Assembly: GCF_001482305.1 (NCBI RefSeq)
Contig: NZ_LOHP01000064.1
Span: 1 to 64,000 of the forward strand
Reading direction: 5' to 3'
DNA: 64,000 nt
Origin: Leucobacter sp. G161
Lineage (GTDB): Bacteria > Actinomycetota > Actinomycetes > Actinomycetales > Microbacteriaceae
This document shows positions 54,612-62,742 of the stretch, one piece after another (position 1 is the stretch's first letter; the number at the start of each line of letters is the position of its first letter). Below the pieces are notes generated by a model, which was not told the origin of the DNA, did no database searches, and worked only from the letters and a program-made list of their open reading frames with translations. Made by a program: the position numbers and the translations under genes.

Positions 54612-54630
54612 CAAGGTTAGCCTAACCTAA
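54612..54630. promoter_or_regulatory. near-consensus DtxR/IdeR iron box
   Basis: CAAGGTTAGCCTAACCTAA matches 17 of 19 positions of TTAGGTTAGCCTAACCTAA. It is embedded in a longer inverted repeat (AGGCAAGGTTAG..CTAACCTTGCCT) about 60-80 bp upstream of the AraC start. Confidence 0.85.
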
Positions 54631-54702
54631 CCTTGCCTCCGTGGCGCTTCGACAGCTCGAGTGACGAGGAGTGCGCAACGAGCGAGACGAGATGGCCCGC
54701 TG

Positions 54703-55302
54703 TTACTGCCGCCCGATCGCTGAACGAACTGCGTCCTCCAGTGGGATCAGGTGGCTGTGGTCGTCCGATCCAATGTCGATCCGGATCCACTCGACGGAGC
54801 CGGTGAATGAGCACCCTGCGCCGCGATCGCTGGTCACTGGCGTGCCTGTCGTGGTGCCGACGTCGCTCGATTCGTCAGCGGAAAACACGATGGGTTGGGT
54901 CGCATCGATCCGACCGCTCCCGACGGAGATCCCGTCAACGAACAGCGTCAGCTCGCCGCCCTTGCCGAAGCCGCCACCGTCGTACGCAAACTCGGCGCGG
55001 AGCTGCCGTGGGCCGTGGGGGATCAGGTCGCCGGAGGTGATGACCGTGGTGGACAGGCCGACGAAGTTGTAGGCAAACTTCAGTTTGCCCCCGTCGATGT
55101 AGAACGACCAGCCACCGAGGTAGCCGCCCTGGCTGAGGAGCACGCCCTCGGCAGGATCGCCGGAGACCTCGACCTGGGCGGTGACGTTGAAGGAGCGGTT
55201 CTTAATGCTTAGCACCGCGTTCTCACCGAGGCGACCCATGCCGGGGAAGAGGATCTGGGTGTTCCCGGTGATGAGCTGCGGGCGCCCAGCAGCTCGACCG
55301 GT
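54703..55302 (-). pseudogene. arylsulfatase, 3' fragment
   Basis: This ~195-residue C-terminal piece of a large sulfatase reads AGRPQLITGNTQILFPGMGR, then a jelly-roll/LamG-like tail (GVLLSQGGYLGGWSFYIDGG, FAYNFVGL, GKGGELTLFVDGISVGSGR). The sulfatase catalytic domain with the formylglycine motif is absent: going upstream the frame loses similarity at about 55295 and meets a stop at 55309-55311. A 178-codon frame starting at 55239 remains open but would be a non-catalytic fragment. The break coincides with the broken start of the adhesin fragment on the other strand. Confidence 0.75.
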
Positions 55303-55305
55303 TAG

Positions 55306-56140
55306 ACCTCATCCGCCCTCACCACCGAGCCGATGACGTTCTGCTGGTACTACGGCGCGCGCGTCTCTTCGGCTATCACGGGCCCGCAATACCGCATTCC
55401 CTGGGACAATATTCAGTCGCTCTGGAGCGCCGGTCAGGCGAACTGGGGCGCTGTGCTCGATTACGGTCTGAACGGGTACGCCCCAGGGGTGCTGCCGCCG
55501 AACTCGCTCGGTCTTGACCTCGTGAACAATGCAACACGCAACGGGAATCCCGAGGCCGGGCCGACCGGCACGATCACTGAGAGCATGTGGTACGCATGGG
55601 TGCACGAGGACGGCTCGTTGGTCGAATCGATCAACACCGGGCCCATCCGGCTGACATGCAACAGTTCGCGCGATAGCCGCTCGTCGACTGAGCGGTACAT
55701 CATTAAGAACTTGGCGCAGTCGGCGCGACCCGATGCTCCGGCGCTCGGGTGGACCATCGAGCAGGCCGAGCAGGGCCTGACCCAGCGCGTCGGCATCGAC
55801 GGCTCGATCGACTTCTCCGGCGCGGGGGGTAACGGCTACTATCGGCTCCTCGCATGGCCGGAGGCTCGCGACCCACTCACGCCGAACGCGTCTCATGGTG
55901 CTCCGACGATTTCGTACACGGCCGCTGACCTGTTTGACGCGAACGGGTATCTTACGCCGCGGGCTGACAAGGAAAAGTGGACGCCGGGCAGCGTCTACTA
56001 CCGATACGACATTCCGCTTCCGGACGCTCCAGTCATCACTGAGCCGCCGCACAACTCGCACACGAATGTGCCGGACTCCGTGACGATCTCGGGCACCGGC
56101 ACACCGGGTCACACGATCTCGTTGAAGTTCACCGCCGGCA
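55306..56140 (+). pseudogene. pilus/cell-wall adhesin, internal fragment
   Basis: The open frame has no signal peptide, starts abruptly (ALTTEPMTFCWYYGARVSS from about 55318; first ATG 55333) and runs through a secreted-type region (SMWYAWVHEDGSLVESINT). It ends in a bacterial Ig-like repeat (PDAPVITEPPHNSHTNVPDS, then VTISGTGTPGHTISLKF). Similarity stops at about 56135, where the next frame carries pilin sequence. No LPxTG is present. Probably the remains of a tip adhesin that stood upstream of the pilin gene. Confidence 0.65.
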
Positions 56141-56141
56141 C

Positions 56142-57461
56142 GGGGAGGAGGGCGGTGACCTCGGACCCAACGACGGTTCCGAACTGCCGCTCACAGGCGT
56201 GAATCCACTCGAGGCAGGCTTTACCGCCTGTTCGATCGATGACATCGACCTCACCGTCGCTGCCGACTGGGAACGGCTCAAGGGCATCGTTGTCACCAAC
56301 GACCCCAACGGTGACCCCGTCGCAACAGAGGGGGGCACAACGCTCGCGTTGACCTGCGGTACTGAGCAGATGACATCGGCAGCCGATGGGACGACGGTGT
56401 TCAACCTCGCCGCCGACAAAGCCTACGTGGTCTACGAGAGCACGCTCGCTGCGAACGCGATCCCCGCCGCCGCGCCGACGCTCATCACCATTCCGTACCC
56501 CGGAAACGGGGAAGCGGGACAGCCCGAGTGGAACTACAATCCGCACATCTATCCCAAGAACTCGCTCGCGGGAGCGGGCGCGACGAATGACGGCGAGATC
56601 GTCGGCGATCAGATCACCTGGGACGTCACGGTCCCGATTGCGGCACTCGCTGACGGCGAGGTCTACAGCGAGCTGCGAATCAACGATCAGCTCGCGAGCT
56701 TCGTCGAGTACACGAGCGGTACCGTTGTGCTGAAGGATGCTACTGGAGGCGATGTCACGCTGGTAGAGGGCACCGACTACACCCTGAGCGCGCCCTCAGG
56801 TAGCGGGGGAGACGAGGTCATTTTGACAATGCTCGCCCCTGGCCTTGCCAAGCTCGACGCAAACATCGGTGGCAAGCTTGTTCTTACTATCGAGGCGAAG
56901 GCGATCGGCAGCGGATCGACCGCCAACGAGGCCCAGATCACCATCAACGGGACAACGACCGATCCCGGAACCGGGCCTGAGGTCACAGATCCTAAAGAGT
57001 TCTTCTCGGGCGCACACATCATGAAGGAAGCCAAGAACAAGGGGGCCGCCGCAAACGTCCCGCTTGCCGGAGCACAGTTCGACGTGTACGAGGCAGCGAG
57101 CGGCTCTACCGAGTGCCCGACCGAGCCTGACCCCGCTGCGGCCAAGGTCGTATCGGGTGCGGAATCGGGCGCCGATGGCAAGACGCCAAACGAGGTCCTC
57201 GCCGAAGGTGTCTACTGCGTGTACGAGACCGGTGTGCCGGCCGGGTACAAGGGTCTCAACGGCGGCATGCTCATGACCGTCGACGGAGAGGACTCGTTCG
57301 TCACTATCGTCAACACCCAAGTTGGCGCGGACGAGGGCGACCTGCCGGATCTACCGATCACTGGTGCAGTGGGCAATGTTCTGCTCGTCGCAGGCGGCGC
57401 CGCACTGCTGGTTGTGGCCGGCATGCTGATTGCTGCGCGACGCAAGCAGCAGCAGCTCTAG
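56142..57461 (+). pseudogene. sortase-anchored major pilin (SpaH/FimA-like), 5'-truncated
   Basis: In frame from about 56142: EEGGDLGPNDGSELPLTGVN then IDDIDLTVAADWERLKG, typical of the mature N-domain of Gram-positive major pilins. An isopeptide-type central domain follows (WNYNPHIYPKN is the conserved pilin-motif region; the Lys is the likely polymerisation site), then a Cna-B-like C domain and a sorting signal LPDLPITG followed by a TM helix and RRKQQQ. The signal peptide and first residues are missing and the upstream adhesin frame runs into it one base out of frame. GTG 56199 is the first start-like codon inside the remaining frame but would give a protein without export signal. Confidence 0.75.
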
Positions 57462-57477
57462 AAAGGAACCGAGGAAA

Positions 57478-57521
57478 CGCGTCTGCCCTGGCCCACCACG
57501 TTGTGGGGCAGGGCAGACGCG
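57478..57521 (+). terminator. strong hairpin between pilin and sortase genes
   Basis: CGCGTCTGCCCTG (57478-57490) pairs perfectly with CAGGGCAGACGCG (57509-57521), with an inner CCAC/GTGG. There is no T-run. It may cap the abundant pilin mRNA and lower sortase expression (inference). Confidence 0.65.
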
Positions 57522-57593
57522 GTCTCGCTGCGAACGAGAAACCGGTGAACAGGCAGCGCGAACATGACGTCCGGGCGGATAGAGGGGGACCGA

Positions 57594-58544
57594 GTGACAA
57601 CGATAGATGCGCCAGCAGTGACACCTGGCGAAGCTGAGGCGCCGCCACCGGAGCCACGGCGCTGGCGGTTCGGGCTGCTGAACATGATCATCGCGGTGCT
57701 GCTCCTGGGCGGGCTGACGCTCCTGCTCTACCCGACCGCCGCGTCATGGGTCTCACAGCGCAACCAGTCCAATATCGTCTTTGATCAGACGCGAGCAAAC
57801 TCGGAAATTGCCAGAGCGGAAATCGAGCAGGCCTTGTTTAAAGCCTCCGAGTACAACGAGGCGCTGGTCTCGGGGGCATTCCTCGAGTCCGGAGCGAATA
57901 TCGCTGAGGGTACGGGAGCGGCTGTACCAGGGCTGGTGAATCCGCACGACTACTGGAACCTGTTGAACGCTGACCCAACTGGCACGCTCGCCCGTTTGCG
58001 GAATCCTTCGATCAGTCTCGATCTTCCTGTCTATCACGGAACGAGCGACGCGACCCTGCTGAAGGGCGTCGGGCACCTGCAAGGCACTTCGCTTCCGGTC
58101 GGCGGAGAAGGCACCAGGTCGGTGTTGACCGGGCACCGGGGTCTCGCAAATGTGACGATGTTCAGCAACCTCGACCGGGTGAAGACCGGTGACACGTTCA
58201 GCGTCGAGGTCCTTGGCGAAGTGTTGACGTATCGCGTCTTCGAGAGCAAGGTCGTCGAGCCTGAGGACACGGAGGAGATTCGTGCGGTTGCGGGCAAAGA
58301 CCTCATGACGCTCATTACATGCACCCCGCTCGGTGTGAACACGCATCGCATTCTCGTGACCGGCGAGCGGGTAAGCCCAACTCCGCAGGCTGACCTCGAT
58401 GCTGCAGGAGCGCGGCCTGAGGTTCCCGGCTTCCCCTACTGGGCGCTCGGCTACGCGGCCGGTCTTGGTGTGGTCGGGCTCTGGGTCTGGCGTACTGGGT
58501 ATACAGTGCGCGGACGCACTGCTGCAATCGAATCTCGGACGTGA
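57594..58544 (+). CDS. class C sortase (pilin polymerase)
   Basis: This 316-residue protein has an N-terminal TM helix (LLNMIIAVLLLGGLTLLLYP) and the sortase beta-barrel: His in VLTGHRGLAN, catalytic Cys in TLITCTPLGVN, Arg in THRILVTGER. A C-terminal TM (WALGYAAGLGVVGLWVW) marks class C. The lid-like DPTGTLARLRNPS region lies upstream of the core. GTG 57594 has GAGGGGG upstream; ATG 57564 is an alternative. It is intact although its pilin substrate gene is broken. Confidence 0.92.
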   Translation: MTTIDAPAVTPGEAEAPPPEPRRWRFGLLNMIIAVLLLGGLTLLLYPTAASWVSQRNQSNIVFDQTRANSEIARAEIEQALFKASEYNEALVSGAFLESGANIAEGTGAAVPGLVNPHDYWNLLNADPTGTLARLRNPSISLDLPVYHGTSDATLLKGVGHLQGTSLPVGGEGTRSVLTGHRGLANVTMFSNLDRVKTGDTFSVEVLGEVLTYRVFESKVVEPEDTEEIRAVAGKDLMTLITCTPLGVNTHRILVTGERVSPTPQADLDAAGARPEVPGFPYWALGYAAGLGVVGLWVWRTGYTVRGRTAAIESRT

Positions 58545-58861
58545 GCTGCTGCTGGGTGACCGCAGGGCTATCGTGCAGCCTCGACAGCCTCCTCGTTCCG
58601 GCCGGAGCAGAGAAGCCGAGCCAGGGCGGGGCGCTGTTCCAGCAGAGCATTGCCAAGGCAGCGCCGCTGGCCCCGACACCGCGAGAGGATCCGGAGCTCA
58701 GCTGGGTGTCGATCCGCCTGCGCCCCCATTCTCAAGCCGCTGGTTTGCGGCGGTGCGGTCGCGGTGAGCGGTAGCACGTCAGCGATGCCGACCCGCGTCG
58801 GCGGCCTTGCCACCGACGCGCGTGTGGCGGGATGCGCACACGGCGGCGGGCCGAGCGCCGC
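58545..58861. other. region without a supported gene
   Basis: 317 bp between the sortase and the minus-strand operon. Frames exist (for example 58541-58774) but they lack family features and have the composition of shadows; I see no hairpin with a T-run. Confidence 0.5.
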
Positions 58862-59047
58862 TCACTCTGAGCTGAACAGGCTGCTGAGATACATGGCTGT
58901 GGCGGCCGCCGCCAACAGGAATATTCCTCCCCAGCCGCGACGGCTGCGGCGGGCAGGTTGCCGTTTCGGGGTGAGGATCCACGCTGTCAGCATGCCAAAC
59001 GCGAGGAGGGCGAGGACCGAACCGACGACGGTGAAGAGTCCGGACAC
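58862..59047 (-). CDS. small two-TM membrane protein of the vWA/Hsp70 operon
   Basis: This 61-residue protein has two hydrophobic helices (LFTVVGSVLALLAFGMLTAWIL and GGIFLLAAAATAMYLSSLF) joined by a basic loop (PKRQPARRSRRGW). It starts at GTG, 2 bp after the vWA stop, so it is probably translated as the last gene of the operon. No known family recognised. Confidence 0.65.
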   Translation of the reverse strand: MSGLFTVVGSVLALLAFGMLTAWILTPKRQPARRSRRGWGGIFLLAAAATAMYLSSLFSSE

Positions 59048-59049
59048 GG

Positions 59050-59667
59050 CTATCGCTGCTTTCTCACTGAGAGGCCGCGGGCGAGGCCACGAATGTCGTC
59101 GCTGAGGGTTGTCGTGGTCGCCGCGGCGGTCGGTAGGGATTCGGTAGAGATGACGCTCAGCGCCGCAGCGCTCGCGGAGCCGAGCCCGAGGGTGATGATC
59201 CTGATGCCGTGACGGGTGAGCCTGTGCGCCTCTGCGCGCGCCGCGTCTTCGTCTCCCAAGTCGCCATCGCCAAACACGGCGACGACTCGATCAGTAACGT
59301 CGATCTTCATGAGCAGATCGCCGGCGAGCTCGAGCGCACTCGAAATGTTGGTGCCGCCCATCGGCGACGCCCCTTCGAGTAACTGCCGCACTGCGGTCGC
59401 GTCCGGGGCCGGGGCAACGTAATCCTCAACTCTGGTGTGCCACAGTGCCGCGCCGACGAGGTAGCCGCCGCCGGTCGCCTCCTCGACGAAGCCCAGTGCG
59501 CCTGTGATGGCAGCCCGCATGTTGCCACTCATGGACCCGCTCACATCGAGGAGAAGCATCACTGCCCCCGAACCCCCGAAACGTTCTTCGAGCTTCTTCA
59601 AATGGGGGCCGGGTGCAAACTCGGTCACGCCCTCAGCCTCTATGACCTTCTTCATCCAGGTTGTCAT
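59050..59667 (-). CDS. von Willebrand factor A domain protein (TerY-like)
   Basis: This 205-residue protein is a single vWA domain with a full MIDAS: DVSGSMSG (about residue 41), Thr in PMGGTNISSALELA, and Asp in VFGDGDLGDED. vWA domains bind metal and dock partner proteins; TerY-like stand-alone forms occur with chaperones and NTPases in stress or conflict operons. It lies 5 bp after the Hsp70 stop. Confidence 0.9.
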   Translation of the reverse strand: MTTWMKKVIEAEGVTEFAPGPHLKKLEERFGGSGAVMLLLDVSGSMSGNMRAAITGALGFVEEATGGGYLVGAALWHTRVEDYVAPAPDATAVRQLLEGASPMGGTNISSALELAGDLLMKIDVTDRVVAVFGDGDLGDEDAARAEAHRLTRHGIRIITLGLGSASAAALSVISTESLPTAAATTTTLSDDIRGLARGLSVRKQR

Positions 59668-59672
59668 CGCCG

Positions 59673-61241
59673 CTACTTTCTCATCCGCAGACCGCTGGTG
59701 GCCTGGCGTTGTTCGCTGACTTCGGTTTCGTCGAGCACGCCGTGCATAAACGCCTCGACGACGACGGGCTGCTGCTGGTGCCCCGCAGTGGCCTCAAGAC
59801 GCACGCGCCCGTCGGCTGACACGGTCACCCACAGTGACACCTTGCTGCCGGCAGGCGAGGCCGGGATGCCGCTGAGCTCGCCCTCGATCAGTGGGCGATT
59901 GTCCGCGACCTGCGAGGAGGAGACATTGCCGGCCTGTTCAAAGATCTGGATACGTGCGTGCTCTTGATTCGCGACCATGGTGGCGACAGCGTGCTCGTAC
60001 CGGGTTACCGGCAATGGCGTGTTTGCGTGAATGAAGTGCGCCACGTAGGGTTCCTCGGTATATGGATCCCGGCTGGTGTGGATCAGCACGCCAATCGACC
60101 GTGGTAGGACCGAGGTGATACGGGCCGAATCGCTCGCCATGGCTTTGATGCCGTTCACGGTGATGGCGCGCCGCTCGCGCGCTGCGAGCAGTTGCTCGGC
60201 GTGGATCGCTGCTCCGCGCGCCACCGCCTTGTCGGGATCCGTGAGCAACACCGGAAGCGAGAACCGCTCAGCGAGGAGCTGGCGGATCATCGGCATGCGT
60301 GTCGAACCGCCTACCAGCAAGATCTGGTCAACCTCCGGCGCCCCGGCGTTCTGAGCTGACTGCAGGACGCGGTCTACGGCCGCAAGTGAACGGAGCATGA
60401 GATCCTGCGTGACCGCGATGAAGCCTTCGCGCGTCAGCGACAGGGTGAAGGTGCGACCGGCCACTCGGATCCGCTCGGTGACGGACTCTGCCCCGGTGAG
60501 TTTGCGTTTGATGCGCTCCGAGGCGGTGTGAATTGCGGCAATGACTTCTTCATCGAACCGTAACTCTTCAGCGTCCTCGAGGGTGTCAAACTCCTCCCAC
60601 ATGAGCTGTTGGATGCGTTCGTCCCAATCGAGCCCACCAAGCTTGGATTCGCCATCAACCGCCCACACCCGATGTTGTCCACGGTCGATACCGACAACCG
60701 CAACATCGAAGGTCCCGCCACCCAAGTCGTACACGAGTGATGTTTTCGTCGGATCACTGGCGAGGCCGTACGAGTAGGCCGCGGCAACTGGCTCCGGTAA
60801 CAACTCCGGGCAGTCAAGGTTCGCGATGCGCGCGGCGGCGGCCGTCGCCTCCTTTTCGGCGATGCCGAAGTAGGCGGGCACAGTGATGACCGCTTGGAGA
60901 TCTGCCGGGGTGACTCCGAGGGCCGTCGCCGCGTCAGCGGCAAGCTTACTGAGGATGAGTGCTGAAATTCCCTCAGGCGTGAGCGTCCGCTCCGCGTATT
61001 CCAGCGGATAGTCCTTGCCCATGTGGCGTTTGATACCCACGACCACGTTGTCAGGATCCTCGAGGAGGAGCTCCTTCGCGTCCTCTCCGACTGTGACGTC
61101 GCCACTTCCGGAGATGTGCACGACCGACGGCGTGAGCTCACCGCCTGAGTCGGTGACGATCACTTGCTCAGTGCCGTCGCTTGCGTAGTGGATGACACAC
61201 GAATAGGTCGTGCCGAGGTCGATACCGATGCTGATGGCCAT
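59673..61241 (-). CDS. short Hsp70 (DnaK-like) ATPase
   Basis: This 522-residue protein has an Hsp70 nucleotide-binding domain: GIDLGTTYSCV at the N-terminus, VITVPAYFG, LLPEPVAAAYSYGL, VYDLGGGTFDVAVV and LLVGGSTRMPMIRQLL. A beta substrate-binding-like part follows (~370-500), but the C-terminal helical lid and EEVD-like tail of DnaK (~620 residues) are missing. It is not beside grpE or dnaJ, so it is a specialised Hsp70 rather than the housekeeping one. GGAAAGA precedes the ATG. It probably remodels a partner from the same operon. Confidence 0.92.
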   Translation of the reverse strand: MAISIGIDLGTTYSCVIHYASDGTEQVIVTDSGGELTPSVVHISGSGDVTVGEDAKELLLEDPDNVVVGIKRHMGKDYPLEYAERTLTPEGISALILSKLAADAATALGVTPADLQAVITVPAYFGIAEKEATAAAARIANLDCPELLPEPVAAAYSYGLASDPTKTSLVYDLGGGTFDVAVVGIDRGQHRVWAVDGESKLGGLDWDERIQQLMWEEFDTLEDAEELRFDEEVIAAIHTASERIKRKLTGAESVTERIRVAGRTFTLSLTREGFIAVTQDLMLRSLAAVDRVLQSAQNAGAPEVDQILLVGGSTRMPMIRQLLAERFSLPVLLTDPDKAVARGAAIHAEQLLAARERRAITVNGIKAMASDSARITSVLPRSIGVLIHTSRDPYTEEPYVAHFIHANTPLPVTRYEHAVATMVANQEHARIQIFEQAGNVSSSQVADNRPLIEGELSGIPASPAGSKVSLWVTVSADGRVRLEATAGHQQQPVVVEAFMHGVLDETEVSEQRQATSGLRMRK

Positions 61242-61270
61242 GGTGTTCTTTCCGAGAGGGGAGTAAAGCG

Positions 61271-62119
61271 CTATTCCTGTACGAGGCCGGAGAGCGCTGA
61301 AACGGTTGCCGGGTCTGCCAGCGCTGCGGGCGCGCTGCGAATGATGGCGAGCATGTCAGGGAGCGTGATGAGGGGAACCGCGCCTGGCCACGCTGTGCCT
61401 GGCGCGACGAGACCTATACCCGCATTCGTTGGGACGAGCACGACGAAGGAGCGCACGCGGTGCTGCGGAAAGATCTTCGGGAACCGCTGCTGAGCCATCG
61501 CCATATTGCGTGACATCTTGCGGGGCTTGCCAACCTGGCTGCCGGATGTATTGTCGCGGCAGAGCAGCCACTCCCCGTCCTCCGAATGCCAGGTCACGTC
61601 GCCCGAGCTGTAGTACTTGAGGTCGATGAGGTAGATTTCGTTGCCCTGCACGACAACGCAGTCCACATCGGTCTGGAACTTGGCGTCGGCGACGGCCCGA
61701 CCGTCGTCTCCGGGCAACGCCACGGACCAAAACGATGAGACGTTGTCGATGAGGTCCTCTTTGCAGAGTGCCTTGTACAACGCCACCTCGCCCAGCTGGC
61801 CGGTGTACACCCGGTGTTTTTCGAACGAGGTGTCAAAGAGCCCGAGGCCGGCGATGCCGCGCGCGTTCACCGAAATCGGGGCGTGGTAGTCGCGCAGCAC
61901 GCGCGGTTCAAAGCCGGTGGTGTGGCCCTGCCGGGAGGGACGATCAATCTGACCGTTTACTCGCGGAGGCGGAGGCGACGTGCGCGGCGCGCCGCTCGTC
62001 GTTCGCGGCTGGTGCTGCACAGGTGTCGAGCGCTGCGGAGTGGTGCGAGACTGGTGCGCTCGTGAGCGCGGTTTCGCTCCGCGTATGCCCAGCAGCTGCT
62101 TGATAAATTCGATCATCAT
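61271..62119 (-). CDS. NERD-type nuclease-related domain protein
   Basis: This 282-residue protein starts with a short hydrophobic helix and a Pro/Arg/Thr-rich linker (residues ~15-75). A NERD-like domain of the restriction-endonuclease fold follows: GQLGEVALYKAL (Glu), then TDVDCVVVQGNEIYLIDLKYYSSGD (Asp ... Asp-x-Lys). The Asp/Glu-x-Lys core is what a catalytic site of this fold needs, so DNA or RNA cleavage is plausible but not shown. It overlaps the upstream gene by 4 bases. Confidence 0.75.
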   Translation of the reverse strand: MMIEFIKQLLGIRGAKPRSRAHQSRTTPQRSTPVQHQPRTTSGAPRTSPPPPRVNGQIDRPSRQGHTTGFEPRVLRDYHAPISVNARGIAGLGLFDTSFEKHRVYTGQLGEVALYKALCKEDLIDNVSSFWSVALPGDDGRAVADAKFQTDVDCVVVQGNEIYLIDLKYYSSGDVTWHSEDGEWLLCRDNTSGSQVGKPRKMSRNMAMAQQRFPKIFPQHRVRSFVVLVPTNAGIGLVAPGTAWPGAVPLITLPDMLAIIRSAPAALADPATVSALSGLVQE

Positions 62120-62742
62120 TCCGCCTCGTGTCTGATCGATGCCTCGAGCGATTCGTTATAGGTGTATTCATTTGTCGCGTTGTCAATGACACTCAGACCA
62201 GATTCGCCGAGACCGTAGGTAACGGTGCCGTCCGTGGCCGCCCAGTAGTCGCCGCGGTCTTCGGCGGGGAGCTCAGCCCATGCGTCGTCGGGCCCCGACG
62301 CAATGAATGTGAGGGCGCCGTCGGAGTCCTGACACACGACGGCAGTGACGTTCGTCGTCTGCGCCTCGAACACCGCTTGGGTGCCGAGATTGCACATCGA
62401 GAACCAGGAGGCATCGCTGGCGTCGTCTTCGCTCATCTCCGCCTGGCTGTCGGAGCCCGACGGATCCCACGGCATTCGGAGCTCGCTATTGGCCCATGCG
62501 GACACTCCCTGGGAGAAGGAGAAGTAGTTGTGCCAGAGGCGTGCGCCGTTGTTGTCTGCCAATACCCATGACACCGCCCCGAAGAGCCCACCCAGCACGA
62601 TAAGGATCTGCGCGATGGACACAAGATTTCGAAACACCCAGTACTTCTTCGGAATACCATCGCGCATCGTGTCGTCTGCGTGGGCACTCGTGATGCTGTC
62701 GGTGAACGGCTGATTCTGTGTGCCGTGATCGTTGAACTTCAC
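62116..62742 (-). CDS. single-pass membrane protein of the GTPase/Hsp70 operon
   Basis: This 208-residue protein has a cytoplasmic ~35 residues, one TM helix (LVSIAQILIVLGGLFGAVSWVL) and an extracytoplasmic acidic domain with two Cys residues (FSMCNLGTQ; TAVVCQDSDG) that could form a disulfide. No known family. The 4-base overlaps with both neighbours imply tight co-translation; it may sense an envelope signal for the operon (inference). Confidence 0.75.
   Translation of the reverse strand: MKFNDHGTQNQPFTDSITSAHADDTMRDGIPKKYWVFRNLVSIAQILIVLGGLFGAVSWVLADNNGARLWHNYFSFSQGVSAWANSELRMPWDPSGSDSQAEMSEDDASDASWFSMCNLGTQAVFEAQTTNVTAVVCQDSDGALTFIASGPDDAWAELPAEDRGDYWAATDGTVTYGLGESGLSVIDNATNEYTYNESLEASIRHEAE

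Noticed and set aside
56199-57461. GTG at 56199 as the true start of the pilin
   Set aside because: Pilin-like sequence continues in frame upstream of it and no signal peptide follows it, so the gene is 5'-truncated rather than short.
58541-58774. 77-codon plus-strand frame after the sortase
   Set aside because: No family features, starts within the sortase stop region, and competing frames overlap it; treated as non-coding.
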